From positions 62,001 through 126,000 of the forward strand of contig JADKAZ010000007.1 in the NCBI GenBank assembly GCA_016719015.1: 64,000 bases of DNA, read 5' to 3'. Shown piece by piece: positions 34,496 through 43,570 of this stretch. The DNA is from Chitinophagaceae bacterium (GTDB lineage Bacteria > Bacteroidota > Bacteroidia > Chitinophagales > Chitinophagaceae). Within the stretch, counting starts at the first letter, position 1, and the number at the start of each line of letters is the position of its first letter. The translations under genes and the position numbers were made by a program. The notes beneath the pieces were generated by a model. That model made no database searches and was not told the DNA's origin. It saw only the letters and a list, made by a program, of their open reading frames with translations.

Positions 34496-36307
34496 ATGGA
34501 GATAAGAAACATCGCTATTATAGCCCACGTTGACCATGGTAAAACTACACTGGTTGATAAAATTTTACATGCCACCAAAGTTTTCCGGGATAACCAGGAA
34601 ACAGGTGAGCTGATAATGGATAGTAACGACCTCGAAAGAGAAAGAGGCATTACTATTTTCAGTAAGAACGCCTCTGTTGTATATAAAGACGTAAAGATCA
34701 ATGTTATTGATACACCTGGTCACGCCGACTTTGGCGGTGAAGTGGAAAGAGTATTGAAAATGGCTGATGGTGTTTGTTTGCTGGTAGATGCTTTTGAGGG
34801 CCCGATGCCACAAACAAGATTTGTTTTGCAGAAAGCATTGCAGCTAAACCTGAAGCCTATTGTTATTATTAACAAGGTAGACAAACCCAATTGCCGTCCT
34901 GATGAAGTTCATGATGCGATATTTGAATTGTTCTTCAATTTAGATGCAACAGAAGCTCAGTTAGATTTCCCGACTTTTTATGGTTCAGGAAAAAATGGCT
35001 GGTTCAATGATTCATTAGAGCAAATAGAAGGCATCGAGCCATTGCTCGATGGTATTGTGAAATATGTGCCACCACCAAAAGTGAATGAAGGCCCGGTGCA
35101 AATGCAGATCACTTCGTTGGATTATTCTTCTTTTCTTGGCCGGATTGCCGTAGGTAAAGTAAGCCGTGGTGTGTTGAATGAAGGACAGAATATTGTGTTG
35201 ATGCAAGCTGATGGCAGCATCAAGAAAACAAAAGTGAGAGAGTTATATGTGTTTGAAGGAATGGGTAAAAAGAAAGTAACAGAAGTAGTAGCGGGTGATC
35301 TTTGTGCTGTAGTAGGTATTGAAGGATTTAACATTGGCGATACACTAGCTGATGCGGAGACTCCTGAAGCCTTACCGGTGATCAGTGTTGATGAACCTAC
35401 TATGAACATGCTATTTTCTGTAAACAACTCACCTTTCTTTGGAAGAGATGGAAAGTTTGTAACATCCCGCCATTTACGGGACAGGCTGATGAAGGAAACA
35501 GAAAAGAACCTTGCTTTAAAAGTAGAAGACAGTGAAGAAGGCGATAGTCTGATGGTTTATGGCCGTGGTATTTTGCACCTTGGTATCCTGATTGAAACAA
35601 TGCGCCGGGAAGGATATGAGTTAACTATCGGTCAGCCACAGGTAATTATAAAGGAAATCAACGGTAAGAAATGTGAGCCATATGAAAACCTGGTAGTGGA
35701 TGTGCCACAGGAATTTGCTAGTAAAGTAATTGACCTGGTAAGCCGCCGCAAAGGTGAAATGCTTATCATGGAAACAAAAGGTGAAATGCAGCATTTGGAA
35801 TTTGAAATACCTTCAAGAGGGTTAATAGGTTTGCGTACCCAAATGTTGACGGCCACTACCGGCGAAGCAGTAATGGCTCACCGGTTTACTGAATACAAAC
35901 CATGGAAAGGCCCGATCCCCGGAAGAGGTAATGGTGTATTGCTTTCCAAGAATACAGAAAAGACAACCGGCTACTCGATAGATAAATTACAAGACAGGGG
36001 AACATTTTTTGTGGACCCTGCTGAAGAGGTATATGCCGGACAGATCATCGCAGAAAATATCAAACCGGGTGACCTGGTGGTTAATGCAACAGAACCAAAA
36101 AAATTGACCAACCACCGTGCAAGTGGCAGTGATGATGCTACCCGTATTGCTCCTAAAACACTGATGACACTGGAAGAATGTATGGAATATATTCAGCAGG
36201 ATGAGTGTATAGAAGTAACTCCCAATTTCATCCGTATGCGGAAAGTGATACTGGATGAAAATGAAAGACTGAAACAAACAAAGAGAATGAGTTCCCAGGC
36301 CGTATAA
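34496..36307 (+). CDS. typA: Translational GTPase TypA/BipA
   Basis: TypA is a ribosome-associated GTPase of the EF-G family that supports ribosome assembly and stress or low-temperature growth. The 603-residue protein has the G1 motif IAHVDHGKTTLVD, the switch region ERERGITIFSKNASV, DTPGHADFGGEVERV, and NKVDKPNCRPDE. Domain II, the EF-G-like domain III/V segments and the BipA-specific C-terminal domain (GFSID-type region, here GYSIDKLQDRGTFFVDP) follow in order. It stands alone, with a good promoter upstream and a strong terminator 26 bases after the stop. Confidence 0.97.
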   Translation: MEIRNIAIIAHVDHGKTTLVDKILHATKVFRDNQETGELIMDSNDLERERGITIFSKNASVVYKDVKINVIDTPGHADFGGEVERVLKMADGVCLLVDAFEGPMPQTRFVLQKALQLNLKPIVIINKVDKPNCRPDEVHDAIFELFFNLDATEAQLDFPTFYGSGKNGWFNDSLEQIEGIEPLLDGIVKYVPPPKVNEGPVQMQITSLDYSSFLGRIAVGKVSRGVLNEGQNIVLMQADGSIKKTKVRELYVFEGMGKKKVTEVVAGDLCAVVGIEGFNIGDTLADAETPEALPVISVDEPTMNMLFSVNNSPFFGRDGKFVTSRHLRDRLMKETEKNLALKVEDSEEGDSLMVYGRGILHLGILIETMRREGYELTIGQPQVIIKEINGKKCEPYENLVVDVPQEFASKVIDLVSRRKGEMLIMETKGEMQHLEFEIPSRGLIGLRTQMLTATTGEAVMAHRFTEYKPWKGPIPGRGNGVLLSKNTEKTTGYSIDKLQDRGTFFVDPAEEVYAGQIIAENIKPGDLVVNATEPKKLTNHRASGSDDATRIAPKTLMTLEECMEYIQQDECIEVTPNFIRMRKVILDENERLKQTKRMSSQAV

Positions 36308-36333
36308 GCCAACTCAATTGTGTAAATAATTAA

Positions 36334-36358
36334 ATGCTGTCTCCGGACGGCATTTTTT
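36334..36358 (+). terminator. Rho-independent terminator after typA
   Basis: ATGCTGTC, loop TCCG, GACGGCAT form an eight-pair stem with one G-T pair. The stem is followed at once by a run of T residues. Confidence 0.85.
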
Positions 36359-36363
36359 ATTGC

Positions 36364-36385
36364 ATATACCCTCCACAGGGTATAT
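36364..36385. other. Second perfect hairpin before the MORN gene
   Basis: ATATACCCT, loop CCAC, AGGGTATAT pair over nine bases without mismatch. It begins six bases after the typA terminator T-run and ends 42 bases before the MORN-gene ATG, without a T-tract. It may be a leader structure of the MORN gene or a back-up terminator. Confidence 0.5.
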
Positions 36386-36427
36386 GGGCCGCTGGTTCGG
36401 ATTCTATTTTTATATAAATTTCTAAAT

Positions 36428-38509
36428 ATGTTTTCCCGGGCAATCCTTGCAGTGTATTTGATTATATTTTCTTTATGCTCCTACAGTCAATGCCTTAGTG
36501 GTGATTGTACAAATGGTTTCGGAAAATATAAATACAAGAATGAAGATTTGTATGAAGGTTATTTCAAAAACAGTTACGCCAATGGCAAAGGTAAAATGTT
36601 GTATTCCGGTGGAGAGGTATATGATGGTGATTGGGTAAATGGTCTTTGGCTGGGCAAAGGGAAATATTTTTGGAAAGACGGCCGGCGTTATGAAGGGGAA
36701 GTAAAGGATGGTTATTTTGAAGGTGTTGGAATTTTTTATAGTACAGACAGCAGCCGGTACGAAGGCAACTGGAAGGTTGGTAAATATGACGGGCAGGGTA
36801 AATATTATTTTAAGAACGGAAGACTCTATGAGGGAAACTGGGTAAAGGGAACAAAATCCGGGAAAGGAAAATTCACCTGGACAGATGGCGGCTCCTATGA
36901 TGGATATTGGAAAGAAGATAAGTTTGATGGATTTGGCAAAAGGATTTATGCAGACAGCAGTATGTATGAAGGTGATTGGGTGGCAGATAAACAGGATGGT
37001 AAAGGGAAATATATATACAACAACGGAGATATATACGAAGGAGGATTTAAAGATGGCAAGAGAAGCGGAACAGGAAAGTACATTACTAAAAAAGATGGTC
37101 AGACCTATACAGGAGAATATGCAGAAGGACAGGCAGAGGGAAAGGGAAAACTGCTGTTAGCCAATAAAGACAGCTATGAAGGTGATTTTAAAAAAGGATT
37201 AGCAGAAGGATATGGGATTGGTATCTATGCAGATGGCAAAAAATACGAAGGTCAGTGGAAGAACGGTAAATGGGAAGGTAACGGAAAAACTACCTGGAAG
37301 GATGGTGCCACCCACGAAGGACAATGGATGGCCGGAAAAGCGAATGGAAACGGCACCAAAATTTTTAATGGAGGTGATAAATATACTGGCGAATGGAAAG
37401 ATGATAAAATAAACGGTGAAGGAGTATATACATGGAAAAACGGTGATACGTATACCGGTAGCTTTAAGGCTGATATGATGTCGGGCAAAGGGAAGAAAGT
37501 ATACCAGGATGGAATTATCTATGAAGGCGAATGGAGTAGTGGTGTGTATGTTGGAACCGGTGTATTGAGCTGGCCGAATAAAAATAAATACGAGGGAAAA
37601 TTTGTTGCCGGCATTCCTTCAGGCAATGGAAAATTTTACCGTAACAATAAACTGTTTTTTGAAGGCTATTTTGATGGCACTTCCACCTATTCAACAGCTA
37701 AGAACTGGCTACTGAAAGACGGAACATATGCCCGCCGTACTATCTATACCGACGGTTCTTTCTTTGAAATCTGGTATCCTGACAATTCCATTTTCTTTGG
37801 GAGTATTAAAGACCCCGGGTATAATGGCAGCATCGCAGATATACAACCCAACGAAGGGTTTATGTTATCTGCGGGTGGAAAGGTGGTTGTTGGTAAATGG
37901 GAAAACAAAATCATAAAAGTCCCAACGTACACTTTCACATTAAAAATGAGTGATGCAGTACCCGATTATGTAAAAGGACGGGCATTACTTGCCTATAAAA
38001 AAAATGCAGATGCATTGATCGCCTTTAATAAGGCCATTTCGCAAAATATAAAAGAAGACAGCGTCTATTTGTTCCGCGGTACCACTTATGCTGGTTTGAA
38101 TAAGCATGATTCAGCATTGCTGGATTTAAACACCCTGCTTAAAAAACAACCGAAAAGTAAAGAGGGACTCACCTGGAGGGCAAAAGTATTTGCGGCTAAA
38201 AAAGATACGGCAGCAGCATTGGCTGATTACAATACGTATATAAATTTTTATTCAAAAGATTCCATGGGCTATTGGCAACGGGGAATAATGCACCATAACA
38301 AAAAAGATTATGCAAAAGCTATTGCAGACTATACCAAGGTGTTGGAATTCTCCAAAGGGGCCAATGATAATGTTTATTATTACCGGGGTGTATGCTACGA
38401 ATTAATCAACAAAAACACAGAAGCTTGTGCCGATTTTGAAAAAGCAAAAAAGGTGGGTAATAAAAGTGCGGAGGCCAAGATTAAAAAATTGTGTGTCTCC
38501 CCCGGTTAA
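36428..38509 (+). CDS. Secreted MORN-repeat protein with C-terminal TPR region
   Basis: The 693-residue protein has a signal peptide (LIIFSLCSYSQ) and about 16 consecutive MORN repeats (residues about 28-415) of the pattern Y-E-G-x-W-x-x-G-x-x-x-G-x-G, for instance YEGNWKVGKYDGQGKYYF. A degenerate linker (about 415-510) and TPR-like repeats follow (about 515-685; RALLAYKKNADALIAFNKAI, YYRGVCYELINKNTEACADF). MORN arrays form extended beta-structures that bind membranes or proteins; TPRs are protein-binding. No enzyme domain is present, so a periplasmic or surface scaffold is the most that can be said. Confidence 0.88.
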   Translation: MFSRAILAVYLIIFSLCSYSQCLSGDCTNGFGKYKYKNEDLYEGYFKNSYANGKGKMLYSGGEVYDGDWVNGLWLGKGKYFWKDGRRYEGEVKDGYFEGVGIFYSTDSSRYEGNWKVGKYDGQGKYYFKNGRLYEGNWVKGTKSGKGKFTWTDGGSYDGYWKEDKFDGFGKRIYADSSMYEGDWVADKQDGKGKYIYNNGDIYEGGFKDGKRSGTGKYITKKDGQTYTGEYAEGQAEGKGKLLLANKDSYEGDFKKGLAEGYGIGIYADGKKYEGQWKNGKWEGNGKTTWKDGATHEGQWMAGKANGNGTKIFNGGDKYTGEWKDDKINGEGVYTWKNGDTYTGSFKADMMSGKGKKVYQDGIIYEGEWSSGVYVGTGVLSWPNKNKYEGKFVAGIPSGNGKFYRNNKLFFEGYFDGTSTYSTAKNWLLKDGTYARRTIYTDGSFFEIWYPDNSIFFGSIKDPGYNGSIADIQPNEGFMLSAGGKVVVGKWENKIIKVPTYTFTLKMSDAVPDYVKGRALLAYKKNADALIAFNKAISQNIKEDSVYLFRGTTYAGLNKHDSALLDLNTLLKKQPKSKEGLTWRAKVFAAKKDTAAALADYNTYINFYSKDSMGYWQRGIMHHNKKDYAKAIADYTKVLEFSKGANDNVYYYRGVCYELINKNTEACADFEKAKKVGNKSAEAKIKKLCVSPG

Positions 38510-38557
38510 ATTAGGAAAGTGACTAATATTTTGAAGGGATAAAATTAAAATTCATTG

Positions 38558-38565
38558 TACTTTTG
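38558..38565 (+). promoter_or_regulatory. -7 promoter box before the 72-residue gene
   Basis: TACTTTTG matches TAnnTTTG exactly and lies 17 bases before the ATG at 38583. A TTTTG at 38529-38533 could be the -33 element, though the 24-base spacing is longer than usual. Confidence 0.5.
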
Positions 38566-38582
38566 CGTCTCAAATATCAATA

Positions 38583-38801
38583 ATGAAAAAGTGGGCACTT
38601 GTACTTTTATTCACCATTCAGTATTCACTATTCTCTAATAGTTCGGCTGCCCAATGTTCCATTTGTACTAAAACAACCCAACAACTTGGCGAACAACCCG
38701 CCAAAGGCATGAACTCCGGTATTCTTTACCTTGCTTTTGCCCCTTTTGCCATTGTAGGCTATATCGGTTACCGGTGGTGGAATAATAATAAGGAAGCCTG
38801 A
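38583..38801 (+). CDS. Small membrane protein with CxxC motif
   Basis: The 72-residue product has a signal-like hydrophobic start (KWALVLLFTIQYSLFSNSSA), then AQCSICTKTTQQLGEQPAKG, and a second membrane helix (LYLAFAPFAIVGYIGYRWW). The CxxC followed by two membrane or export segments is a pattern I associate with conserved small Bacteroidota proteins of unknown role; a metal-binding or redox function is possible. It has its own promoter box, and the next gene lies 70 bases downstream. Confidence 0.75.
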   Translation: MKKWALVLLFTIQYSLFSNSSAAQCSICTKTTQQLGEQPAKGMNSGILYLAFAPFAIVGYIGYRWWNNNKEA

Positions 38802-38871
38802 TACCCATCGGTAAAATTTACGACCACTACTTTTTTACATTGCTTACCTTGAGCAGATAAAACACCTGCTT

Positions 38872-41286
38872 ATGCGAAAGCTGTTCCTGCTTTTTATTGT
38901 ATTTCCTTTTTACCTGGCAGCACAAAAGTTTCCTTCTGTTGAAGAAAAAATAAAAGACCTGAAAAAATATGAAGGCTTCCTGCCTTTTTACTGGGATGAG
39001 AATGCCGGTAAGATCTGGCTGGAGATTAGTAAACAGGACACAGAAATTTTATATATCACATCATTACCTGCTGGTTTGGGTTCTAATGATATCGGTCTTG
39101 ACCGTGGCTTATTGGGTGCAGAACGGGTCGTTAAGTTTTCAAAAGTGGGCAGGAAGATTTTACTGATTCAACCAAATTATAATTACCGGGCTGTCAGTAA
39201 TGATGCAGCCGAAAGAAGAGCCGTGGAGCAATCCTTTGCGCAATCCACCCTCTGGGGATTTGCCGTGGAAGCAGAAACAGGTGATCATTACCTGGTGGAT
39301 GCCACTGATTTTTTATTAAGAGATGCAATGCAGGTGGCCAACCGCATCCGCGGCAGCCAGCAGGGAAATTATAGCATAGATAAAAACAGGTCGGCTGTTT
39401 ATTTGCCACGGACCAAAAACTTTCCGCAGAACACTGAATTGGAAGCAACCGTTACATTTGTTAACAGTGATGGCAACACCGGGAATTATGTGAATACAGT
39501 TGTACCATCAGCCGAAGCTCTCACATTACGCCTGCATCATTCCTTTGTACAATTGCCCGATGCCGATTATACACCAAGAACATTTGATCCACGGAGCAGT
39601 TATATCCCAATTTCCTTTTTTGATTACAGTTCACCCGTTTCAACCCCGATCGAGAAATATTTTATTGTAAGACACCGGTTGAAGAAAAAAGATCCTTCCG
39701 CGGCTATGAGTGAACCGGTGAAGCCAATCATATATTATGTAGATAACGGTACACCTGAACCGATCCGTAGTGCTTTGCTCGAAGGTGCCGGCTGGTGGAA
39801 CCAGGCTTTTGAGGCCGCTGGTTATAAAAATGCGTTCCAGGTAAAACTATTGCCCGAAGATGCTGACCCGATGGATGTTCGTTATAATGTGATCAACTGG
39901 GTACACCGTTCTACAAGAGGCTGGAGTTATGGAGCATCAGTGACAGACCCAAGAACCGGTGAGATCATCAAAGGGCATGTTACATTAGGTTCATTAAGAG
40001 TGCGGCAGGATTATCTAATAGCTACCGGTTTATTAGCGCCGTTTGAAAACGGAACTCCCGTGGATGATAAGATGCTGAAGATGGCGTTGGAAAGACTGAA
40101 ACAATTATCGGCGCATGAAGTGGGGCATACCATCGGGTTGATGCATAATTATGCGGCGAGTGTAAGTAACCGGGCCAGTGTAATGGATTACCCGCATCCG
40201 TTAGCTAAACTAAATGCCGCTGGACAAATTGATCTCAGTGATGCATATGATAATAAGATAGGAGAGTGGGATAAAGTATCTATTGCCTGGGGTTACCAGG
40301 ATTTTTCTTCCGGTAGCAATGAAGCAGCTGCCTTAAATAAAATATTGACGGATGCTTCCAAAAAGGGATTGCAGTTCATTTCTGACCAGGATGCAAGGGC
40401 GGCAGGTGGCTTACACCCGCAGGCACATTTATGGGATAATGGTAATGATGCGGTGACTGAATTAAAAGAAGTGATAAAAGTGAGAGCAAAAGCGTTAGCA
40501 CAATTTGGTGAAAAGAATATTCGCACCGGTATGCCGATGGCCATGCTGGAAGATGTACTGGTGCCGGTTTATTTTTATCACCGGTATCAGATAGAAGCGG
40601 TGACGAAGTTAGTAGGCGGCATGGAATATAACTATGCATTGCGAGGCGATGGGCAACTGGTAACAAAAGCATTATCAAAAGAAGAGCAATTGAAAGCTTT
40701 GAATGCAGTAATGGATTGTCTGGACCCTACATTCCTGGAACTGCCGGATCATATTGCTAAACTGATACCGCCACGTCCGGCTGGTTATGATTTTACGAGA
40801 GAATTATTTAAGAAAAGAACAGGACTTGCATTTGATGCTTTATCACCGGCAGAAACGGCTGCCGATCTTCCCTTATCTTTTTTATTCAACCCGCAACGGC
40901 TCAGCCGCATGGCGATTTATGAAGTGCAGAACAAGGGGCTGGGTGTGGCGGAGATGATCAATATGCTGATCAGTAAAACCTGGAAAGCACAAGCACTTAC
41001 CGGTATGCAGCGATTGATACAATTGCAAACACAACAGGTATTGCTGACTTATTTATTAGCTGCCAGTATCAATGATAATAATTCTTTTGCCGTGAAAGGA
41101 ATTTTGCAAAAAGCATTGAAGGACCTGAAAGTATTTATAGAAACACAAAGCAAGACAGCCATTGATGAAACATTTAAGGGTCATTTGTTATTGGCACTGG
41201 AAAGAATGAAAGAGCCGGCCAATGCAAAACCAACGATTCATAAAGAGATACCACCGGGAGCACCGATCGGGTGTGATTGGGACTAA
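38872..41286 (+). CDS. Zinc-dependent metalloprotease (DUF5117/DUF5118-type)
   Basis: The 804-residue secreted protein has a signal peptide (KLFLLFIVFPFYLAAQ). The zinc-binding motif is HEVGHTIGLMHNYAAS (residues about 414-429), with VMDYPHP as a Met-turn-like segment. The N-terminal region (KIWLEISKQDTEILYITSLP, GLDRGLLGAERVVKF) and RHRLKKKDPSAAMSEPVKPI fit the large Bacteroidota family annotated by DUF5117 and DUF5118. Such proteins are predicted periplasmic or extracellular peptidases of unknown target. Its last four bases overlap the convergent gly-rich T9SS gene. A TACCTTG box at 38845-38851 may be its promoter. Confidence 0.9.
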   Translation: MRKLFLLFIVFPFYLAAQKFPSVEEKIKDLKKYEGFLPFYWDENAGKIWLEISKQDTEILYITSLPAGLGSNDIGLDRGLLGAERVVKFSKVGRKILLIQPNYNYRAVSNDAAERRAVEQSFAQSTLWGFAVEAETGDHYLVDATDFLLRDAMQVANRIRGSQQGNYSIDKNRSAVYLPRTKNFPQNTELEATVTFVNSDGNTGNYVNTVVPSAEALTLRLHHSFVQLPDADYTPRTFDPRSSYIPISFFDYSSPVSTPIEKYFIVRHRLKKKDPSAAMSEPVKPIIYYVDNGTPEPIRSALLEGAGWWNQAFEAAGYKNAFQVKLLPEDADPMDVRYNVINWVHRSTRGWSYGASVTDPRTGEIIKGHVTLGSLRVRQDYLIATGLLAPFENGTPVDDKMLKMALERLKQLSAHEVGHTIGLMHNYAASVSNRASVMDYPHPLAKLNAAGQIDLSDAYDNKIGEWDKVSIAWGYQDFSSGSNEAAALNKILTDASKKGLQFISDQDARAAGGLHPQAHLWDNGNDAVTELKEVIKVRAKALAQFGEKNIRTGMPMAMLEDVLVPVYFYHRYQIEAVTKLVGGMEYNYALRGDGQLVTKALSKEEQLKALNAVMDCLDPTFLELPDHIAKLIPPRPAGYDFTRELFKKRTGLAFDALSPAETAADLPLSFLFNPQRLSRMAIYEVQNKGLGVAEMINMLISKTWKAQALTGMQRLIQLQTQQVLLTYLLAASINDNNSFAVKGILQKALKDLKVFIETQSKTAIDETFKGHLLLALERMKEPANAKPTIHKEIPPGAPIGCDWD

Positions 41287-43193
41287 AGGATAATCAGCTT
41301 TTGAATAGTTTCATTTACCTGTAATAAATAAATGCCAGGTGATAGGGAGGAGAGATTGATTTGTGTAAATGTATTTACCAGTTGCTTTTGCAGTATCAGC
41401 TTGCCACTGATATCAAATAACCGCAGCAAAGACGGTTTACCGAAATCTCCCTGGACAGAAATTTTATCAGTCGCCGGGTTGGGATAAATTATGAGAGCCT
41501 TTTTTGTAAAATCAACATATACCTGCTGAATCGCTGAGAAAACTATTGTGTTATTTTTTTCAGTAATTCGGAGCCGGTATTGATTAAATCCCTGTAAAGG
41601 GTTGTTGTCAACAATTGCATATTGCCTTTTCGTATTATCACCATTCTCTGCAGCTACAGTTGTCCATTGATTATTTGTATTCTTCCTTTCAATTGTAAAA
41701 CCTTTCACCAGTTCCGGGTTTAGTATCTCCCAGCTTAACCTTACTTTTTTATTAAGCAATATGGCCCGGAAGTATAATAGTTTGGAGGGAAGAAGAAACC
41801 TGCAATAACCTGCGGTGCTGGTTGATCTTGCAAAGGTGTAGGAAGAAAAAATTTGCCCGTCGCTGCCTGCTGCTGCTGATTGTGGTGTTGCATTACATGT
41901 CACATCTCTGTTTATTTCTGCACCTGCGGCACCGCCAAATACTGAAATAGATGCTGCCGGCACAGGTTCGGTAAAATAAATGGCACCACCACTCCCGCCA
42001 CCACCGCCTCCAAAACAACGATTAAGGTTTCCGCCATTATCAGAACCACCACCATTGCCGCCGTCTGCCTTGATAAAGACACTGCCGAAATAATTTGGTA
42101 CACTCAAAATAATGGTACCACCAGCACCGCCACCGCCAGCACCGTCAGAAACAGAACTGCCGCCCTTACCTCCATTAGCTGATATGATATTGCCGTTTCC
42201 CATTAAATTATTAGCCCAGATAAAAATGATTCCGCCACCGGCTCCACCATTTACACTGGTTAGTCCGTTATTGGAATGACCAGCGCCTCCACCACCCCCC
42301 ATAAAAATTTTTTGGCCGCTCCAGTTGCTCATTGCTTTACCGGCCTCACCCCGGCGGGTAGCAGTGCAACCTACCCCACTGCTGGAATTGCCACCGCCAA
42401 TTCCACCAGCATTTAAGTTAGCACCTCCACCACCACTGTTATTATGATTGTTGCCACCCCCACCACCATTTGCCGGTGCGCCACGGCCACCACTTTGTGT
42501 TGTCGTTATTGTAGCTACACCTTCACCTTTGTACGCACCACTTTGTGGTGTAGTAATTGATGCGTTATAAGCATAACTATTCGCAGGGAACGCATCACTA
42601 CAGGTGCCGTTACTTTGAATAAAGGCGCCACCATCATACCCACTTGAATCGGCATAAATTGGCTTTTGTAAAATGAGGTCTTGATCGCAAAAAATAGCAA
42701 CCACGCCACCGGTTCCTGTTGTATTGTTCCAAGGTGCTGCTTTAATTGTATCTATTACTTCGGCAGAATAATATTCTGCAAACTGTACCAGTTGCACTTT
42801 GCCGGATGTAGCATTATAGTTGTTGAGTAGATTATGAAACAAAAAAACTGAGTCACCAATAATATAGCAAACGGTTCCTATTTCATAATTACCTGCCTCA
42901 TTCAATGAAATGGTATCACCGAAAGTAGCACCGGTGCTTGTAATGATTGAAGCTCCTTTCATTTGAACAATCATTACCCTGCTGTTTACATCCAGAGAAC
43001 TGATATTGGTTACACGCAGACAAGCTTTGGCAGGAATGACCTCTACAACAGAGTGATACGTATTGACAATTCCTGAAATCGGAGTTTGAGCAAAGCCAAT
43101 AAAAAACGAAAAGAAGGAACAAGTGATTATCACTATTCTCTTTATCCAAACGGATAACCCGGAGTTTGATTGCAGGTTTTTATTCTTCATCAC
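41283..43193 (-). CDS. Glycine-rich surface protein with T9SS type A sorting domain
   Basis: The 636-residue protein has a signal sequence (WIKRIVIITCSFFSFFIGFA) and a C-terminal sorting domain (about 560-636): ALIIYPNPATDKISVQGDFG, LRLFDISGKLILQKQL and INLSSLSPGIYLLQV. Residues about 200-420 are a low-complexity glycine, asparagine and serine region with repeated GGGGG blocks alternating with short hydrophobic strands (GGIIFIWANNLMG, GTIILSVPNYFG, GAIYFTEP), as in gly-rich beta-helix or adhesive proteins. No catalytic motif is seen. It is monocistronic and converges with the metalloprotease gene. Confidence 0.85.
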   Translation of the reverse strand: MMKNKNLQSNSGLSVWIKRIVIITCSFFSFFIGFAQTPISGIVNTYHSVVEVIPAKACLRVTNISSLDVNSRVMIVQMKGASIITSTGATFGDTISLNEAGNYEIGTVCYIIGDSVFLFHNLLNNYNATSGKVQLVQFAEYYSAEVIDTIKAAPWNNTTGTGGVVAIFCDQDLILQKPIYADSSGYDGGAFIQSNGTCSDAFPANSYAYNASITTPQSGAYKGEGVATITTTQSGGRGAPANGGGGGNNHNNSGGGGANLNAGGIGGGNSSSGVGCTATRRGEAGKAMSNWSGQKIFMGGGGGAGHSNNGLTSVNGGAGGGIIFIWANNLMGNGNIISANGGKGGSSVSDGAGGGGAGGTIILSVPNYFGSVFIKADGGNGGGSDNGGNLNRCFGGGGGGSGGAIYFTEPVPAASISVFGGAAGAEINRDVTCNATPQSAAAGSDGQIFSSYTFARSTSTAGYCRFLLPSKLLYFRAILLNKKVRLSWEILNPELVKGFTIERKNTNNQWTTVAAENGDNTKRQYAIVDNNPLQGFNQYRLRITEKNNTIVFSAIQQVYVDFTKKALIIYPNPATDKISVQGDFGKPSLLRLFDISGKLILQKQLVNTFTQINLSSLSPGIYLLQVNETIQKLIIL

Positions 43194-43283
43194 ACTCCTC
43201 CAAATTAATACTATTCAGATGATTGGGAAATAAGTAAAAATCCACAGGTGGTGACAACGATTGGCTGGGTCAATTACCTGGAT

Positions 43284-43565
43284 CTATAGTGTTTTTCCCT
43301 TTAACGTATTATGCGTGCCATCACAGAACGGAGGCGTCTTTGTTCGTTTACACTGGCAAAACCAGACTACCTGTGCTTTATCAAAAGTAACTTTCACACT
43401 TCTGAAAGGCAGGCCTTCTATTTTTTTATGAGCACTGTCGCAGAAAGGTTCTTTCTCGCTTAGGCCACAACTGCACCAGGAATAAACTTTACCCGGTTCT
43501 ACTTCTATGCCCGCAGGTTCACCTATTGCCAGTCTGGGTAAGCCTTCATTGGGAATTGATTCCAT
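43284..43565 (-). CDS. CDGSH iron-sulfur protein with two motifs
   Basis: The 93-residue protein carries two CDGSH-type [2Fe-2S] motifs: YSWCSCGLSEKEPFCDSAH and WFCQCKRTKTPPFCDGTH. Each supplies three Cys and one His, the ligand set of mitoNEET-like proteins. The two-motif arrangement resembles bacterial and mitochondrial Miner2-type proteins that bind two clusters in one chain. It starts five bases after the meaB stop and is probably co-transcribed with it. A role in redox sensing or cluster transfer is inferred from the family. Confidence 0.92.
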   Translation of the reverse strand: MESIPNEGLPRLAIGEPAGIEVEPGKVYSWCSCGLSEKEPFCDSAHKKIEGLPFRSVKVTFDKAQVVWFCQCKRTKTPPFCDGTHNTLKGKTL

Positions 43566-43570
43566 ACTTA

